64,000 nt of DNA. Origin: an uncultured Collinsella sp. GTDB taxonomy: Bacteria > Actinomycetota > Coriobacteriia > Coriobacteriales > Coriobacteriaceae. The notes under the pieces are model-generated. The model did not search any database, had not been told where the DNA came from, and worked only from the letters and a program-made list of their open reading frames with translations. Below are positions 10,491 through 19,705 of the stretch, piece after piece (the stretch's first letter is position 1; the number at the start of each line of letters is the position of its first letter). The stretch covers positions 92,125-156,124 of the forward strand of contig CATXJW010000001.1 of assembly GCA_958370325.1 (NCBI GenBank), in the 5' to 3' direction. A program made the translations under genes and the position numbers.

Positions 10491-11534
10491 TTAAGCATTG
10501 GTCTGGACGAAGCCGCCATCAAACGCATTGGCCTCGAGCACGCGGGCACAGCCGTTAACAACGTTATCGAGCGCCGTGGGGCTGACGTTGACCGAAACGC
10601 CGGTCTCATCGCGCAGGCGCACGTCGAGACCGCGCAGCAGCGCGCCGCCACCAGTCAGCAAAATGCCGTAGTACATAAGGTCCGAGGCAAGATCGGGAGG
10701 CGTAGCGTCGAGTGCGTCCTTGACGGCCTTGGCCATCTCGTCGAGCGGCTTGTTGAGCGCGCGACGAATCTCCTCGCTCTCGATGCGCACGGTCTTGGGC
10801 AGACCGGTGATCACGTCGCGGCCGTTGACCTCGACGTCGAGCTCGTCCTTGAGCGGCACGGCGGAGCCGACCTTGATCTTGATGTCCTCTGCCGTACGCT
10901 CGCCGATGGCCAGGTTGTAGGCATCGCGAACGTGCGTAAGGATGGCCTGATCGAACTCGTCGCCGGCAATACGAATGGACTGCGAGACAACGATGCCGCC
11001 CATAGCGATAACGGCAACCTCGGTGGTACCGCCACCGATGTCGATGACCATGGAACCAGTGGGTTCCTCGACGGGCAGGTCGGCTCCGATAGCGGCAGCC
11101 ATAGGCTCTTCGATCAGATAGGCCTGGCGGGCACCGGCCTGGATCGTGGCCTCAAAGACAGCGCGCTTCTCGACCGACGTGACACCGGAGGGAACGCAGA
11201 CGACAACACGCGGACGCGGAGTCCACGGATAGCGCTTCTCGGACGCCTTGTCGATAAAGTAGCGAAGCATGGCCTCGGTGACATCGAAGTCGGCGATGAC
11301 GCCGTCCTTAAGGGGACGAACGGCCACGATGTTGCCGGGCGTACGGCCGAGCATACGCTTTGCCTCGATACCGACCGCCAGGATGCGCTCGTCGTTCTTG
11401 TCGATGGCGACAACGGAGGGCTCGCGAATGACGATGCCCTTGCCGCGCACGGAGACAAGCGTATTTGCGGTGCCGAGGTCGATGGCAAGATCGCCTGCAT
11501 AGCTACCGAAGAACATATCCATCAAAGAAAACAA
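10491..11534 (-). CDS. mreB: rod shape-determining actin homologue MreB
   Basis: 347-residue bacterial actin. Phosphate 1 motif DLAIDLGTANTLV, phosphate 2 IDIGGGTTEVAVI and the adenosine motif LLTGGGALLRGLD are all present. I keep the TTG start at 11534 because AGGAG lies five bases upstream, whereas the later ATG codons have no spaced Shine-Dalgarno. First gene of the mreBCD-PBP2-rodA cluster. Confidence 0.95.
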   Translation of the reverse strand: MFSLMDMFFGSYAGDLAIDLGTANTLVSVRGKGIVIREPSVVAIDKNDERILAVGIEAKRMLGRTPGNIVAVRPLKDGVIADFDVTEAMLRYFIDKASEKRYPWTPRPRVVVCVPSGVTSVEKRAVFEATIQAGARQAYLIEEPMAAAIGADLPVEEPTGSMVIDIGGGTTEVAVIAMGGIVVSQSIRIAGDEFDQAILTHVRDAYNLAIGERTAEDIKIKVGSAVPLKDELDVEVNGRDVITGLPKTVRIESEEIRRALNKPLDEMAKAVKDALDATPPDLASDLMYYGILLTGGGALLRGLDVRLRDETGVSVNVSPTALDNVVNGCARVLEANAFDGGFVQTNA

Positions 11535-11594
11535 CGCAACTCCTGATGTGTTGGATGATTGCTGGAAAACTACTAGCTCATCATACTAGCGCAA

Positions 11595-11627
11595 GCCCGG
11601 CGCCTCACTTGCGGTGAAGCGCCGGGC
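11595..11627 (-). terminator. GC-rich hairpin between TPR gene and mreB
   Basis: Inverted repeat GCCCGGCGC / GCGCCGGGC, extended inward by TCAC/GTGA. It lies 23 bp past the stop of the TPR gene, before mreB. There is no clear U-run on either side, so it may be a weak or Rho-assisted terminator or an mRNA-stabilising stem. Confidence 0.5.
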
Positions 11628-11649
11628 AAAGCTAAATCCCATAAGGTCA

Positions 11650-12954
11650 CTACTGGTTGTCAGCAGCCGAGAAATCCATATCAAGCGAAGAAACGGCCCA
11701 GCCGATATGGTTGTCGGAGCGCACGAATTTGACGGTGTACTCCTGCTCGCCGCCCTTGGACAGCGATGCCTTCACCTTGGCGGTCGTCTCGGTCATGGAC
11801 TGATCCATGCCCTCGACGGACACGGTGGCACCCTGCGGAATCGAGGAGATGATCATCGACTTAGCGTCCTCGGACAGGCTCGAGGCCAGACAAGACTCGG
11901 CCTTTGCGGTGTCACCGTCGCCGGCAGCCTGGAACAGATCGGTAACGACAGACTCCTGAGACGGGAAGCCAAAGCCGCGCGTGTAGGCAAAGCCCAGACC
12001 GCCCGCGGCGATCAAAATGAGCAGAAGCAGCACGATGAAGACTTTGAGACCCGTGTGGCGATGGCGACGACGGACCTTGGCCTGCTTACGATCCTGACGG
12101 TCCTGCTGGACCATCTCGGACTCGGACAGCGTAAAGAAGCCGGTGTCCGAGGGATCGGGCATAAACTGACCGGTCGCGCCCGTAGGATCGAGAGGATCGA
12201 CGGCAGGAGCGTCCATCGCGGGCGCCGGAGCCGTGGCCATAGCCGTCTGGGCAGACAGCGCGGCAAGCGAATCGTGCACGCGGGCAAGCTCATCGGCCTG
12301 CTCGGAGGTGAGCTGGTAGATGCCATCGGCAGTAGCGGCGTTAAAGGCATCGAGTGCGTCGGAGGGACGCCCGGCGGCAGAAAGCGCCTGACCCATGCCG
12401 GCGTTGAGCGCACGCGTGTCGTCGCGGGGGCCGGCAAAGTCGATAGCCGTGCGGTAGGTCTCCACGGCATCCGCCGGACGGCCGAGCTTAATGAAGCAAC
12501 GACCGAGCTCGCCGAGCGCGGCGGCAGGAGCCGGATTGGCGCCGTCGATGGCAGCCTGACGGAAGGCGGTTCCCGCGTTGGCATAGTCGCCCGATTGGAA
12601 CAGCGCATTGCCCAGGCCCAGATAGGCCTTGAACGGCGTGGCATAGGAAGCATCCTGCGTAGCAGCAGAGAACGCCTGAGCGGCCGTCGTGTAGTCGCCA
12701 ACGGCGGCGAGCGCCTTGCCGCGGTTGGTGAGCAGCGCGCCGCGCTTGCCGTAGGTGCCGTCGTTGAGGGCGGCGGCATAGGCCTCGGCGGCCTCGGCAT
12801 ACATGCCCAGGTGCATCAAGGCGTTGCCACGAAGGTGATCGGCCTCGCCCATAATCTCATCGGGAGTCTTTGCCGCCCCAAGCATCTGGGCTGCAGCGGA
12901 AAAATCACCCGCGCGGTAAGCGGCGCGGCCCTGTTGGATCAGCTGGCTATTCAA
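11650..12954 (-). CDS. TPR-repeat membrane protein with C-terminal extracytoplasmic domain
   Basis: 434 residues. The first ~230 are alanine-rich tetratricopeptide repeats (AAEAYAAALNDGTYGKRGAL, GRPADAVETYRTAIDFAG). Then comes a basic linker and a single transmembrane helix at about 308-325 (VFIVLLLLILIAAGGLGF). The outer C-terminal domain of about 100 residues resembles DUF4878-type lipid-side domains (VVTDLFQAAGDGDTAKAESC). TTG start with AGGGG upstream. The topology suggests a cytoplasmic protein-interaction platform anchored in the membrane; partner unknown. Confidence 0.65.
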   Translation of the reverse strand: MNSQLIQQGRAAYRAGDFSAAAQMLGAAKTPDEIMGEADHLRGNALMHLGMYAEAAEAYAAALNDGTYGKRGALLTNRGKALAAVGDYTTAAQAFSAATQDASYATPFKAYLGLGNALFQSGDYANAGTAFRQAAIDGANPAPAAALGELGRCFIKLGRPADAVETYRTAIDFAGPRDDTRALNAGMGQALSAAGRPSDALDAFNAATADGIYQLTSEQADELARVHDSLAALSAQTAMATAPAPAMDAPAVDPLDPTGATGQFMPDPSDTGFFTLSESEMVQQDRQDRKQAKVRRRHRHTGLKVFIVLLLLILIAAGGLGFAYTRGFGFPSQESVVTDLFQAAGDGDTAKAESCLASSLSEDAKSMIISSIPQGATVSVEGMDQSMTETTAKVKASLSKGGEQEYTVKFVRSDNHIGWAVSSLDMDFSAADNQ

Positions 12955-12965
12955 GGAAGTCCCCT

Positions 12966-13508
12966 TTACTCGTGAACGATCTCGACATGGACGATCTCGT
13001 CGCCGGCACGCAGCTGCGAAATCACATCGAGACCCTCGACCGTGGTACCAAAGACGGTGTAACCGGAATCGAGGTTATGCTGGGCACCCAGGCAGAAGTA
13101 GAACTGCGAACCCGCGGAATCGGGGTCCATGGAGCGTGCCATGGCGAGGGCGCCATCGACATGGCTGTTGCGCGGATTGGTGGCAAACTCGCCCTTGATG
13201 TAGTAGCCGGGGCCACCGGTACCGGGCATACCGTCGGGGCCCTCAAGACCGGCAGCGACGTCGGCGCCGGACATGTCGCGGGTATTGGGGTCGCCGCCCT
13301 GGATAACAAAACCGGGCACATAGCGATGGAACTTAAGGCCATCATAGAAGCCCATCGTGGAAAGCTCGCAGAAGTTCGCGACATGAATGGGAGCGCCCTC
13401 GCCGTCAAACTTGACCTTGATGGTACCCTTCGACGTCTCGATTACGGCGCACTCGTCGCCGACAAGCTGATACTCGGGCGTGTAGAGCTCTTTCTTAAAA
13501 CCAAACAT
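12966..13508 (-). CDS. ppiB: cyclophilin-type peptidyl-prolyl cis-trans isomerase
   Basis: 180 residues without a signal peptide, so cytoplasmic. Cyclophilin core: FHRYVPGFVIQGGDP with the catalytic Arg, then GALAMARSMDPDSAGSQFYF and YTVFGTTVEGLDVI. It carries an acidic/glycine-rich insert (GLEGPDGMPGTGGPGYYIKG) typical of the bacterial short cyclophilins. Upstream of the TPR gene by 11 bp, so probably one transcript. Confidence 0.9.
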   Translation of the reverse strand: MFGFKKELYTPEYQLVGDECAVIETSKGTIKVKFDGEGAPIHVANFCELSTMGFYDGLKFHRYVPGFVIQGGDPNTRDMSGADVAAGLEGPDGMPGTGGPGYYIKGEFATNPRNSHVDGALAMARSMDPDSAGSQFYFCLGAQHNLDSGYTVFGTTVEGLDVISQLRAGDEIVHVEIVHE

Positions 13509-13615
13509 GTGGTTCCTTCCTCGTGCGTTTAAAGCATATTTGTACGAATTGTAGCAATAAGCACGGGTTTACATCAATTGCGCACGTAGGTTATGCCGAC
13601 TATGGCGAACTAATT

Positions 13616-14758
13616 TTAGGAACGCTGCTGCGGCTTCCAGGAACCCACATTGGCATCGTACTGGTTCAGCGCGCTGTTGCCGCCCTGCGCGATGGGCGCC
13701 AGGATCTCGCTTTGGTGGGAACTCATCGACTCGCCATCGGGAATGGCCAGCGAGATATCCCAGCTCTGGCAGATCACGTCGACGCGCTCATACATCCACT
13801 CGGCAAGCTGCTTTAAGTGGGCGATGTCATCCGCATAGACCGTATCGTCCTGATACTTAAGATTGTTGAGCTCATCTTGCGTCTTTTTAATCTGGTCGCG
13901 CAGGGCGTAGGCACTCTGCGACAGCTCCTGACGGGTGGACAGCGGCGTTCGGAGATAACCGTTGTTAAAGGAATCGATGACCTCGCCAATCTGGTCCTCG
14001 TCAGCGTAGGACACGATGGTCTGATACAGACCGTCGAGCTTGGTATAAAGCTGATCATCGGTGAGCACGGTTTCTTCCTGGACCACCTCGGCAGAATCGC
14101 CCTGCTTGGTATCGTCCTCAGTCGCCTCGCCCTTTTGACGCGTGGGGAAGGTGGTTTGTGCAGCTTGGCCAAACTGGTCGTAGAAGCCAGGCATAACACC
14201 CATGGGATCGGTCGTCACGAACCAATAGGCACCACCGCACACGACGGCAAGGACCGCGATGATAATGAGCGGCTTAGGAATATGACGCTTATGCTTGTGA
14301 TAGGCGTCCTCGTCGGGGTGCACCTTGCGCTTGGGTTTTTGAGCATCGTCATGCAGGGAAACGGGCGTGGGAATATCGACCTTGGGGATACCGAAATCCT
14401 TATCGAAAGCTGGCAGCACGCATGTCTCATTGGGGTCGGCGGCGTCCGAAAGCACCGCAGCGGCAGAGGCCGGCGCATGCGGCACCTCGGTATCGATCTG
14501 CTCTTGCGTTAGGCGCGGAAAGCCCGCCGTGCGGCCCGCTGCCAGGTCGGATGCGGCCGCGTCCTCGGAGAGGATACCCGGAGCGGGGCGTCCGCATTTG
14601 GGGCACGTACGATCATGCGGAGAAAGACGGGCACCGCAGCCCTCACAGAACACGAACTCGGTGTGCTCCGGACCATCGCCCGGACCCACATAGGCGTTGC
14701 AGTAGGGGCAGAACGAGGCGCCGTCCTCGATAGTCTTAAGGCAATGCGGGCAGATCAC
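13616..14758 (-). CDS. zinc-ribbon membrane protein of unknown function
   Basis: 380 residues. The N-terminus has two zinc ribbons (CPHC...CPYC at about 3-20, CEGC...CPKC at about 38-57). A long acidic disordered region and a basic stretch (KRKVHPDEDAYHKHKRHIPK) precede one transmembrane helix at about 165-185 (PLIIIAVLAVVCGGAYWFV). The outer part is helical and polar. I prefer the GTG at 14758 (AAGAGGA upstream) over the in-frame TTG ten codons earlier. The architecture suggests sensing or envelope scaffolding but gives no specific function. Confidence 0.6.
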   Translation of the reverse strand: MICPHCLKTIEDGASFCPYCNAYVGPGDGPEHTEFVFCEGCGARLSPHDRTCPKCGRPAPGILSEDAAASDLAAGRTAGFPRLTQEQIDTEVPHAPASAAAVLSDAADPNETCVLPAFDKDFGIPKVDIPTPVSLHDDAQKPKRKVHPDEDAYHKHKRHIPKPLIIIAVLAVVCGGAYWFVTTDPMGVMPGFYDQFGQAAQTTFPTRQKGEATEDDTKQGDSAEVVQEETVLTDDQLYTKLDGLYQTIVSYADEDQIGEVIDSFNNGYLRTPLSTRQELSQSAYALRDQIKKTQDELNNLKYQDDTVYADDIAHLKQLAEWMYERVDVICQSWDISLAIPDGESMSSHQSEILAPIAQGGNSALNQYDANVGSWKPQQRS

Positions 14759-14861
14759 GGCATCCTCTTTTCGAAGCAATTCAAACAATCGAGGTTAGAG
14801 CATAACATCGCCACGGCCCCACAGGAGCAAGGCACCAATTCAACATCGCCAGGGCGCGTAG

Positions 14862-17600
14862 TTACTTCTTCTTTTTGCTTGGCATAGAGACTTTGATGCC
14901 TTGGGCGGACTTGGTTACGCGAGAGCGCTTGGCTCCGGTACTCTTCTTTTTCTTGGGCTGGGCCTGGGCCACGCCCTCGAGTGCGCGGACCTCGGCCTCA
15001 CGAACGGTGCGAGCTTCGCGGCGCTGTGCCATGTCGGCGGCGACGCGCTTGGCAAAACGCTCGGCCGTCGAACCCGTCGAGCTCACCTTACCGCCACCGC
15101 GACCCAGGCGGACGCGCACACCGCGGCCAAAACCAGTTGCGGCATGACGACGACGCGGCTTGAGCGAATCCATCATCGTGGCGAGCTTAAAGAACACCGA
15201 GCAGGTAAAGGCCACGATGACAGCCAAGATAACCATCTGGCCCATCGTCAGGTTGGCAATAGACAGCAACTTCGGGAATCCGATAACGCCCGTCAGGATG
15301 CCGGCGACTACAAACACAAAGAGCACCACACGTAGGGGCGTGAGAGGCTGCGAGATGCGCCAGATCAGGCTGACGCTCGCCGCGCACGACGTAAGAAGGC
15401 ACATCGTAGACAGCGTGAGCTGGCTAAAGCCAAACACGCGCGCCACAAAGATATCGAGCGCCGCAGCCAAAATGACCGCAATCGACGCCGGCAGAGCACG
15501 CTTGAGCACGTTGGTCAAAAATGATCCCTTTACGCGAGCATTGTTGGGCTCCAAACCCAGCACAAAGCCCGGCGCGCCGATGCAGAAGAAGTTAATGAGC
15601 GTCATCTGGATGGGCTCGAAGGGGTACGGCGGCAGCGCGATGCACAGCGCCGCCAGGCCCATCGAGAACAGCGTCTTGGTCAGGAACAGCGAGGCCGAAC
15701 GCTGCAGGTTGTTGATGGAGCGACGGCCCTCGGCCACCACGGCGGGCATCGAGGCAAAGTCGTTGTCGACGAGTACGATCTCGGCCACGTTACGCGCGGC
15801 ATCAGAGCCGGCCGCCATGGCGACGGAGCAGTCGGCCTCCTTGAGCGCTAGCACGTCGTTGACGCCGTCGCCCGTCATGGCCACGGTGTGCTCGCGGCGC
15901 TTGAGTGCCTGCACGAGCTCGCGCTTCTGCTGCGGGGTCACACGACCAAAGACATGGTAGCGGTCCACTGCGGCGTCGAGCTTGGCCGGCGTATCGAGCG
16001 TCGTGGCGTCCACATAAGCGTCCGCCCCCGGCACGCCCACCACGCGCGCGATCGACGACACCGTACGCGGGTCGTCGCCACTGATCACGTTGAGGGTCAC
16101 GCCCTGCTCGTTAAAGAAGCCGATGGTCTCGGCCGCCGAGGTACGAATCTCGTCGCGAATGGTCACAAGGCCCACGGGATCGGCCTCGCCCACCATATCG
16201 CCATCGGGCGTAAAGCCGTCTACGCGCGCCACCACGAGCACGCGGCAGGTATCGGCAAGCTCGGCGACACGGTTCTCCACCTGGGCAAACGCACGATCAG
16301 AGAGCACAAACTGCGCCGCACCCATCACATAGGAGCCCTGCGCAAACGAAGCGCCACTCCACTTTTTGGAGGACGAGAACGGAATGACCGAAAGCGGCTC
16401 GGACACCTCGACCGGGCGATCGGCGTAATAGTTGAGCAGCGCCTGGCAGGTCTCGTTGGCATCGGCCGAAGTCGCACGCGCCACGTTAGCCAGAGCAAAA
16501 TCGAGCACCGTGGTATCGACGGGAACGGCGGCTTCGCCCTCCCCCGCGCCCATGCCAAAGCCCTCGATCGGCAGCGGATACGTGCCCTCGACCTCCATGC
16601 GACCCGACGTGATGGTGCCCGTCTTGTCCAGGCACAGCACGTCGACGCGCGCGAGCGTCTCGATGCAGTAGAGCTGCTGCGCCAGCACCTTGCGGCGGGC
16701 CAGGCGCACCGTGGCGATGGCGAGCACCGACGAGGTCAGCAGCACCAGGCCTTGCGGGATCATGCCCAGCAGGGCGCCCACCGTGGACAGCAGCGCTGAC
16801 GAAGGCACATGACCAGCCAACAGCTCGGAGAAGCACCACGAAAGCGCGCTATCGCCCGGAGTTCCCGCGGCATCCCACAGCTCGCTCACACTCGAGGCAA
16901 ACAACGCCAGACCGAGCGGGATCATGATGATGCTCGCGAAGCGCACGATGGCGTTAAGCGCGTTCATGATCTCGGAATTGACCTTTTTGACGTACTTGGC
17001 CTCGTTATTAATTTTGGCTACGTAGTTGTCGGCGCCGACATGGATCACGCGGGCGCGCAGCAGGCCCGAGTCGATAAAGCTGCCGCTCATGAGCTCGGAA
17101 CCGGGCTGTTTCTTAATAAGGTCGCTCTCGCCCGTCAGCAGGCTCTCGTTCACGAGCGCCTCGCCCGAAACCACCACGGCGTCAGCGGGAATCTGGTCGC
17201 CGCGCCCCAGGCGGATGATGTCGTCGAGCACGATCTGGTCCAGGTCGAGCTCCACCTCGGCGCCGTCGCGCACCGCAATGGCCTTCTTGGAGGTCAGCAG
17301 CGTGAGCTTATCGACCATCTTCTTGGAACGCATGGACTGGATGACGCCAATAGCGGTATTGAGGAACACCACGAACAGGAACGTCAGATTCTTAAACGAA
17401 CCGGTCAAAATGACCAGGAACGCCAAGATCACGTTGATCAAATTGAACAGCGTGCAGAGGTTCTCGATGATGAGCTCTTTGACCGACTTGGTCTTGAGCT
17501 CCATGTTGCGGTTGATCTTACCGGCGGCGATGCGCTCCTCGACCTCGGCGGTCGAGAGTCCACGCTCGATATCCGTTGCTGCCATACCACGTCCCATCAC
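14862..17600 (-). CDS. P-type cation-transporting ATPase (HAD-IC)
   Basis: 912 residues. Phosphorylation site DKTGT (Asp325), actuator loop TGES (156-159), hinge TGDGVND, and M4 motif IPQGL instead of the PEGL of classic Ca2+ pumps. Six or more membrane helices lie in the C-terminal half. A long Lys/Arg-rich cytoplasmic tail ends KGIKVSMPSKKKK. The layout resembles actinobacterial CtpE-like pumps (Ca2+ uptake), but the ion is not decided by the sequence. The start is GTG at 17600 or ATG at 17585. Confidence 0.85.
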   Translation of the reverse strand: MMGRGMAATDIERGLSTAEVEERIAAGKINRNMELKTKSVKELIIENLCTLFNLINVILAFLVILTGSFKNLTFLFVVFLNTAIGVIQSMRSKKMVDKLTLLTSKKAIAVRDGAEVELDLDQIVLDDIIRLGRGDQIPADAVVVSGEALVNESLLTGESDLIKKQPGSELMSGSFIDSGLLRARVIHVGADNYVAKINNEAKYVKKVNSEIMNALNAIVRFASIIMIPLGLALFASSVSELWDAAGTPGDSALSWCFSELLAGHVPSSALLSTVGALLGMIPQGLVLLTSSVLAIATVRLARRKVLAQQLYCIETLARVDVLCLDKTGTITSGRMEVEGTYPLPIEGFGMGAGEGEAAVPVDTTVLDFALANVARATSADANETCQALLNYYADRPVEVSEPLSVIPFSSSKKWSGASFAQGSYVMGAAQFVLSDRAFAQVENRVAELADTCRVLVVARVDGFTPDGDMVGEADPVGLVTIRDEIRTSAAETIGFFNEQGVTLNVISGDDPRTVSSIARVVGVPGADAYVDATTLDTPAKLDAAVDRYHVFGRVTPQQKRELVQALKRREHTVAMTGDGVNDVLALKEADCSVAMAAGSDAARNVAEIVLVDNDFASMPAVVAEGRRSINNLQRSASLFLTKTLFSMGLAALCIALPPYPFEPIQMTLINFFCIGAPGFVLGLEPNNARVKGSFLTNVLKRALPASIAVILAAALDIFVARVFGFSQLTLSTMCLLTSCAASVSLIWRISQPLTPLRVVLFVFVVAGILTGVIGFPKLLSIANLTMGQMVILAVIVAFTCSVFFKLATMMDSLKPRRRHAATGFGRGVRVRLGRGGGKVSSTGSTAERFAKRVAADMAQRREARTVREAEVRALEGVAQAQPKKKKSTGAKRSRVTKSAQGIKVSMPSKKKK

Positions 17601-17611
17601 GTCGCGTCGGT

Positions 17612-17650
17612 ATAAGAAAAACCGCCCGGACCATGCGAGGTTCGGACGGT
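17612..17650 (-). terminator. Rho-independent terminator, probably the original tRNA-Arg terminator
   Basis: On the minus strand a 12-bp stem (17639-17650 with 17621-17632, one mismatch and one G-T pair, 6-nt loop) is followed by TTTTTCTTAT. It starts 10 nt past the att core. If the prophage were absent, this would be the trailer and terminator directly behind the CCA end of tRNA-Arg(CCG). Confidence 0.75.
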
Positions 17651-17660
17651 CTTACGTTCG

Positions 17661-17670
17661 ATGGTGCCCC
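17661..17670. other. attL core of the prophage
   Basis: ATGGTGCCCC, identical to 55492-55501 at the 3' end of tRNA-Arg. Identity is exactly 10 bp; the flanks differ (G/A on one side, G/A on the other). A short core is what large serine recombinases normally use. Host DNA (terminator, ATPase) lies to the left, phage DNA to the right. Confidence 0.75.
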
Positions 17671-17745
17671 GTCTGCATAGATTCTAGAACCGAGATCTGC
17701 GCCGTTGGGACCGTCGTGCTGCTCAGGATACCACGGGCGGCGTAG
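17661..17745 (+). other. alternative 3' end of the recombinase gene (excised form)
   Basis: Read in the frame that the recombinase uses at the core (TGG TGC CCC, W-C-P), the phage side of attL stays open for 24 more codons (VCIDSRTEICAV...IPRAA) to TAG at 17743-17745. After excision and attP re-formation this would be the natural end of the recombinase (492 residues), replacing the 18 tRNA-derived residues present in the lysogen. Confidence 0.7.
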
Positions 17746-17762
17746 CGACATCTTTTCTCGAG

Positions 17763-17792
17763 AAAAAACTCGCCCGGGATAACCCGAGCGGG
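17763..17792 (-). terminator. terminator of the leftward late phage transcript
   Basis: Minus-strand stem CCCGCTCGGG / CCCGGGCGAG with a TTAT loop (one mismatch, one wobble), followed by six T. It lies directly after the last phage gene and before the alternative recombinase end, so it insulates the host from late transcription. Confidence 0.8.
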
Positions 17793-17798
17793 CTGCGG

Positions 17799-17888
17799 CT
17801 AATGCCGGTTGATGCTCACGACGCAGAGCCCGATTGTCGCCACGGCGCCGCCGAAGAGCGCGCCGAGGACGAAGGCCAACGCGACCAT
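17799..17888 (-). CDS. 29-residue membrane peptide, DUF3789-like
   Basis: A single hydrophobic segment, [20 protein letters not shown], followed by a short polar end. The pattern (LGALFGG then small residues) resembles the tiny phage DUF3789 proteins. It starts 1 bp after the amidase stop, so it is translated with the lysis genes. The role is unknown; it might assist lysis. Confidence 0.55.
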   Translation of the reverse strand: MVALAFVLGALFGGAVATIGLCVVSINRH

Positions 17889-17889
17889 G

Positions 17890-18954
17890 CTAGTACGGGT
17901 TGCCGTCGGTGACGCAGACCTGAAGTCGGTCGAGCGGCTCGCCGTAGAAACCAGCGTAATCATCGCCGCCGTAGGTGGAGCCATCGTCGCACACGGTATC
18001 GAGCCACCCGGCGCGCGCGGTGGTCTGCGAGCGATACCACGCCTGCTTGTACTCCTCGCCGCCCGGGGTCACGTAGTACATACGCACGCCGTCGATTGTA
18101 TGACCGGCGATTCCGGCGCAGCCGTTCACGGTGTCGTTGCGGTCGCCCTTGGCGACCCAGTCGAGCCAGCCGTCCTCGATGGTATGCACCTGATACTTGA
18201 GCGTGCCGCGGTCGACGCGTGCGCAAAGAAGGTCGTGCTGTCGGCACGGATACCCTGCAAAGCCGTTGTCGCCGGAGCCGAAGTCGGTCACCTCGTCCAG
18301 CCAGCCGCCACCCTTGAGGTGGAGGGAGTAGTGGACGGGGACACGCTTGCCAGATGCCTTTGAGAAGCCGCCGGATGCCGCCTGAGCGGGCTTTGCCGCG
18401 GCAGGCTTAGCGGCGGTTGAGGGGGCGGGCGCCTTGCCGCCCTTCATCGCGTCGTACCACGCCTGAGCGCGCTGCATGTAATGGTCGCGCTGGGAGCCCG
18501 CAAGCTCGCCGGGGCAAGCCGTGGCGCTCCAGTAGCGGTGCGGGAACACGTTCTTGCACCACTCGGGGCGACCGAGGCTGTAGTACAGGCACAGGGCAGC
18601 GACGAGGTGCGCGCCGCTCTCGATTGCCTTCTCGTGAACCGTCCACGGGTTGCTGCCGCTGTTCGCGTGCTCGATGCTGATGGTGGTGTCGTTGCCGCGC
18701 CCGGTGCCGATTCCGTCGCCGCAGGCGTAGGCGCGGTCGGTGTCGTTGACGTGCTGCACGATGTAGCCATTGCGGTCGACCGAGTAGTGCGCCGAGCAGC
18801 CATTGGCACCCCAGATGCCGTTGCACTGGCTGGCGTTGAGGTCGCCGGCCATGTGGTGGATCGTGACGCCCTTGATGCCGAAGGGTCGTCCCGCCGAGAA
18901 GTTGCAGCCGAGGAGCTTGTACTCGTCCGGCTGGACGTTCGCGAAGTCTGCCAT
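17890..18954 (-). CDS. endolysin: N-acetylmuramoyl-L-alanine amidase
   Basis: 354 residues. Amidase_2/PGRP-type catalytic domain at about 1-180: GVTIHHMAG supplies the first zinc His, ISIEHAN follows, and [13 protein letters not shown] carries the later zinc and catalytic residues. An Ala/Pro linker (about 185-205) leads to three GWL-containing repeats ([22 protein letters not shown]) that look like clostridial ChW/GW cell-wall binding repeats. The start is at 18954, where AAGGAGGACTAAC precedes ATG; the frame is open further upstream but only as an overlap with the holin gene. Confidence 0.9.
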   Translation of the reverse strand: MADFANVQPDEYKLLGCNFSAGRPFGIKGVTIHHMAGDLNASQCNGIWGANGCSAHYSVDRNGYIVQHVNDTDRAYACGDGIGTGRGNDTTISIEHANSGSNPWTVHEKAIESGAHLVAALCLYYSLGRPEWCKNVFPHRYWSATACPGELAGSQRDHYMQRAQAWYDAMKGGKAPAPSTAAKPAAAKPAQAASGGFSKASGKRVPVHYSLHLKGGGWLDEVTDFGSGDNGFAGYPCRQHDLLCARVDRGTLKYQVHTIEDGWLDWVAKGDRNDTVNGCAGIAGHTIDGVRMYYVTPGGEEYKQAWYRSQTTARAGWLDTVCDDGSTYGGDDYAGFYGEPLDRLQVCVTDGNPY

Positions 18955-18955
18955 G

Positions 18956-19261
18956 TTAGTCCTCCTTGATGTCGCCGAGCGCCAGCAGGGCGTCCAGCCA
19001 TTTGTCCGTGATACCGACTGATTTGAAGGCCGCATAGGCCACCTGTACGCCGCCAACAGCGGCGAAGATGGACGTGACCCACGCCGAGGGTTCGGTCGGG
19101 ACGCCGCCCGACATGGCCGTGAGGGCGCCGCATCCTGCCGAGACGGCGATGGCCGTCCAGCGGGCGACATTGCCCGCCATCGCCTTCGTCTTGATGGCCT
19201 GCACGATGTACGGCACGACCAGCACCGTGCACACCGTGAGGCCCGCCTGGATCTCATTCAT
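18956..19261 (-). CDS. phage holin
   Basis: 101 residues with two or three hydrophobic segments (AGLTVCTVLVVPYIVQAI, WTAIAVSAGCGALTAMSGG, WVTSIFAAVGGVQVAYAAF) and a charged C-terminus (GDIKED). Size, topology and position 1 bp before the amidase gene support a holin that forms lesions for endolysin release. Confidence 0.75.
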   Translation of the reverse strand: MNEIQAGLTVCTVLVVPYIVQAIKTKAMAGNVARWTAIAVSAGCGALTAMSGGVPTEPSAWVTSIFAAVGGVQVAYAAFKSVGITDKWLDALLALGDIKED

Positions 19262-19271
19262 TCGATTGCTC

Positions 19272-19685
19272 CTATCTGTCGGATTCCTTGCTGTAGATCA
19301 GGTCGACGCGGTCGCAGATGTGGTCGACCTTCTGCGCCATGCCTTGGCTGCGCGCTTGGCTGTGAGCCAAGTCGTTGTGCAAGACCTCGTTGGACGCCAC
19401 CACGGACTCCATGAGGGTCTTCATGGCCTCCATGAGGCTGTTGCTTCGCTCCATCTGCGCGGCGATGCGGCCCTCCATCTGCGAGCGCTCGCGGTCCCGC
19501 TGCGCGCGCTCGTCGACCTCGGCCTGCTTCCGCTCCTCGCGCTTCATGTCGATGCCGGCCTTGCGCTCGTTCTGCCGCTTGTACTCCTCGAGGAACTGCC
19601 TGCCGAAGTAGAACGCGATGAGGCCGAGCAGCACACCGCCTAGCCATCCCGGCCCATATGGTGCGAAGAGCTTGAGCACTTCCAT
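19272..19685 (-). CDS. membrane-anchored coiled-coil phage protein
   Basis: 137 residues: one N-terminal transmembrane helix (GWLGGVLLGLIAFYFGRQFL) and then a long charged helix with coiled-coil character (EEYKRQNERKAGIDMKREER and onward). The start is chosen at 19685 because AAGGAGGGCACTCAGG precedes it. Its place between XkdX and the holin suggests a lysis accessory (spanin-like or holin regulator), but this is inference. Confidence 0.65.
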   Translation of the reverse strand: MEVLKLFAPYGPGWLGGVLLGLIAFYFGRQFLEEYKRQNERKAGIDMKREERKQAEVDERAQRDRERSQMEGRIAAQMERSNSLMEAMKTLMESVVASNEVLHNDLAHSQARSQGMAQKVDHICDRVDLIYSKESDR

Positions 19686-19705
19686 CCTGAGTGCCCTCCT
19701 TCCGC

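Noticed and set aside
17661..17700. Second tRNA 3' end at attL
   Set aside because: Only the last ten bases match; the T-arm does not fold, so this is the att core and not a tRNA fragment of useful length.
18955..19257. Extended N-terminus for the amidase
   Set aside because: It would overlap the holin gene entirely; a strong Shine-Dalgarno precedes the ATG at 18954 and homology starts there.
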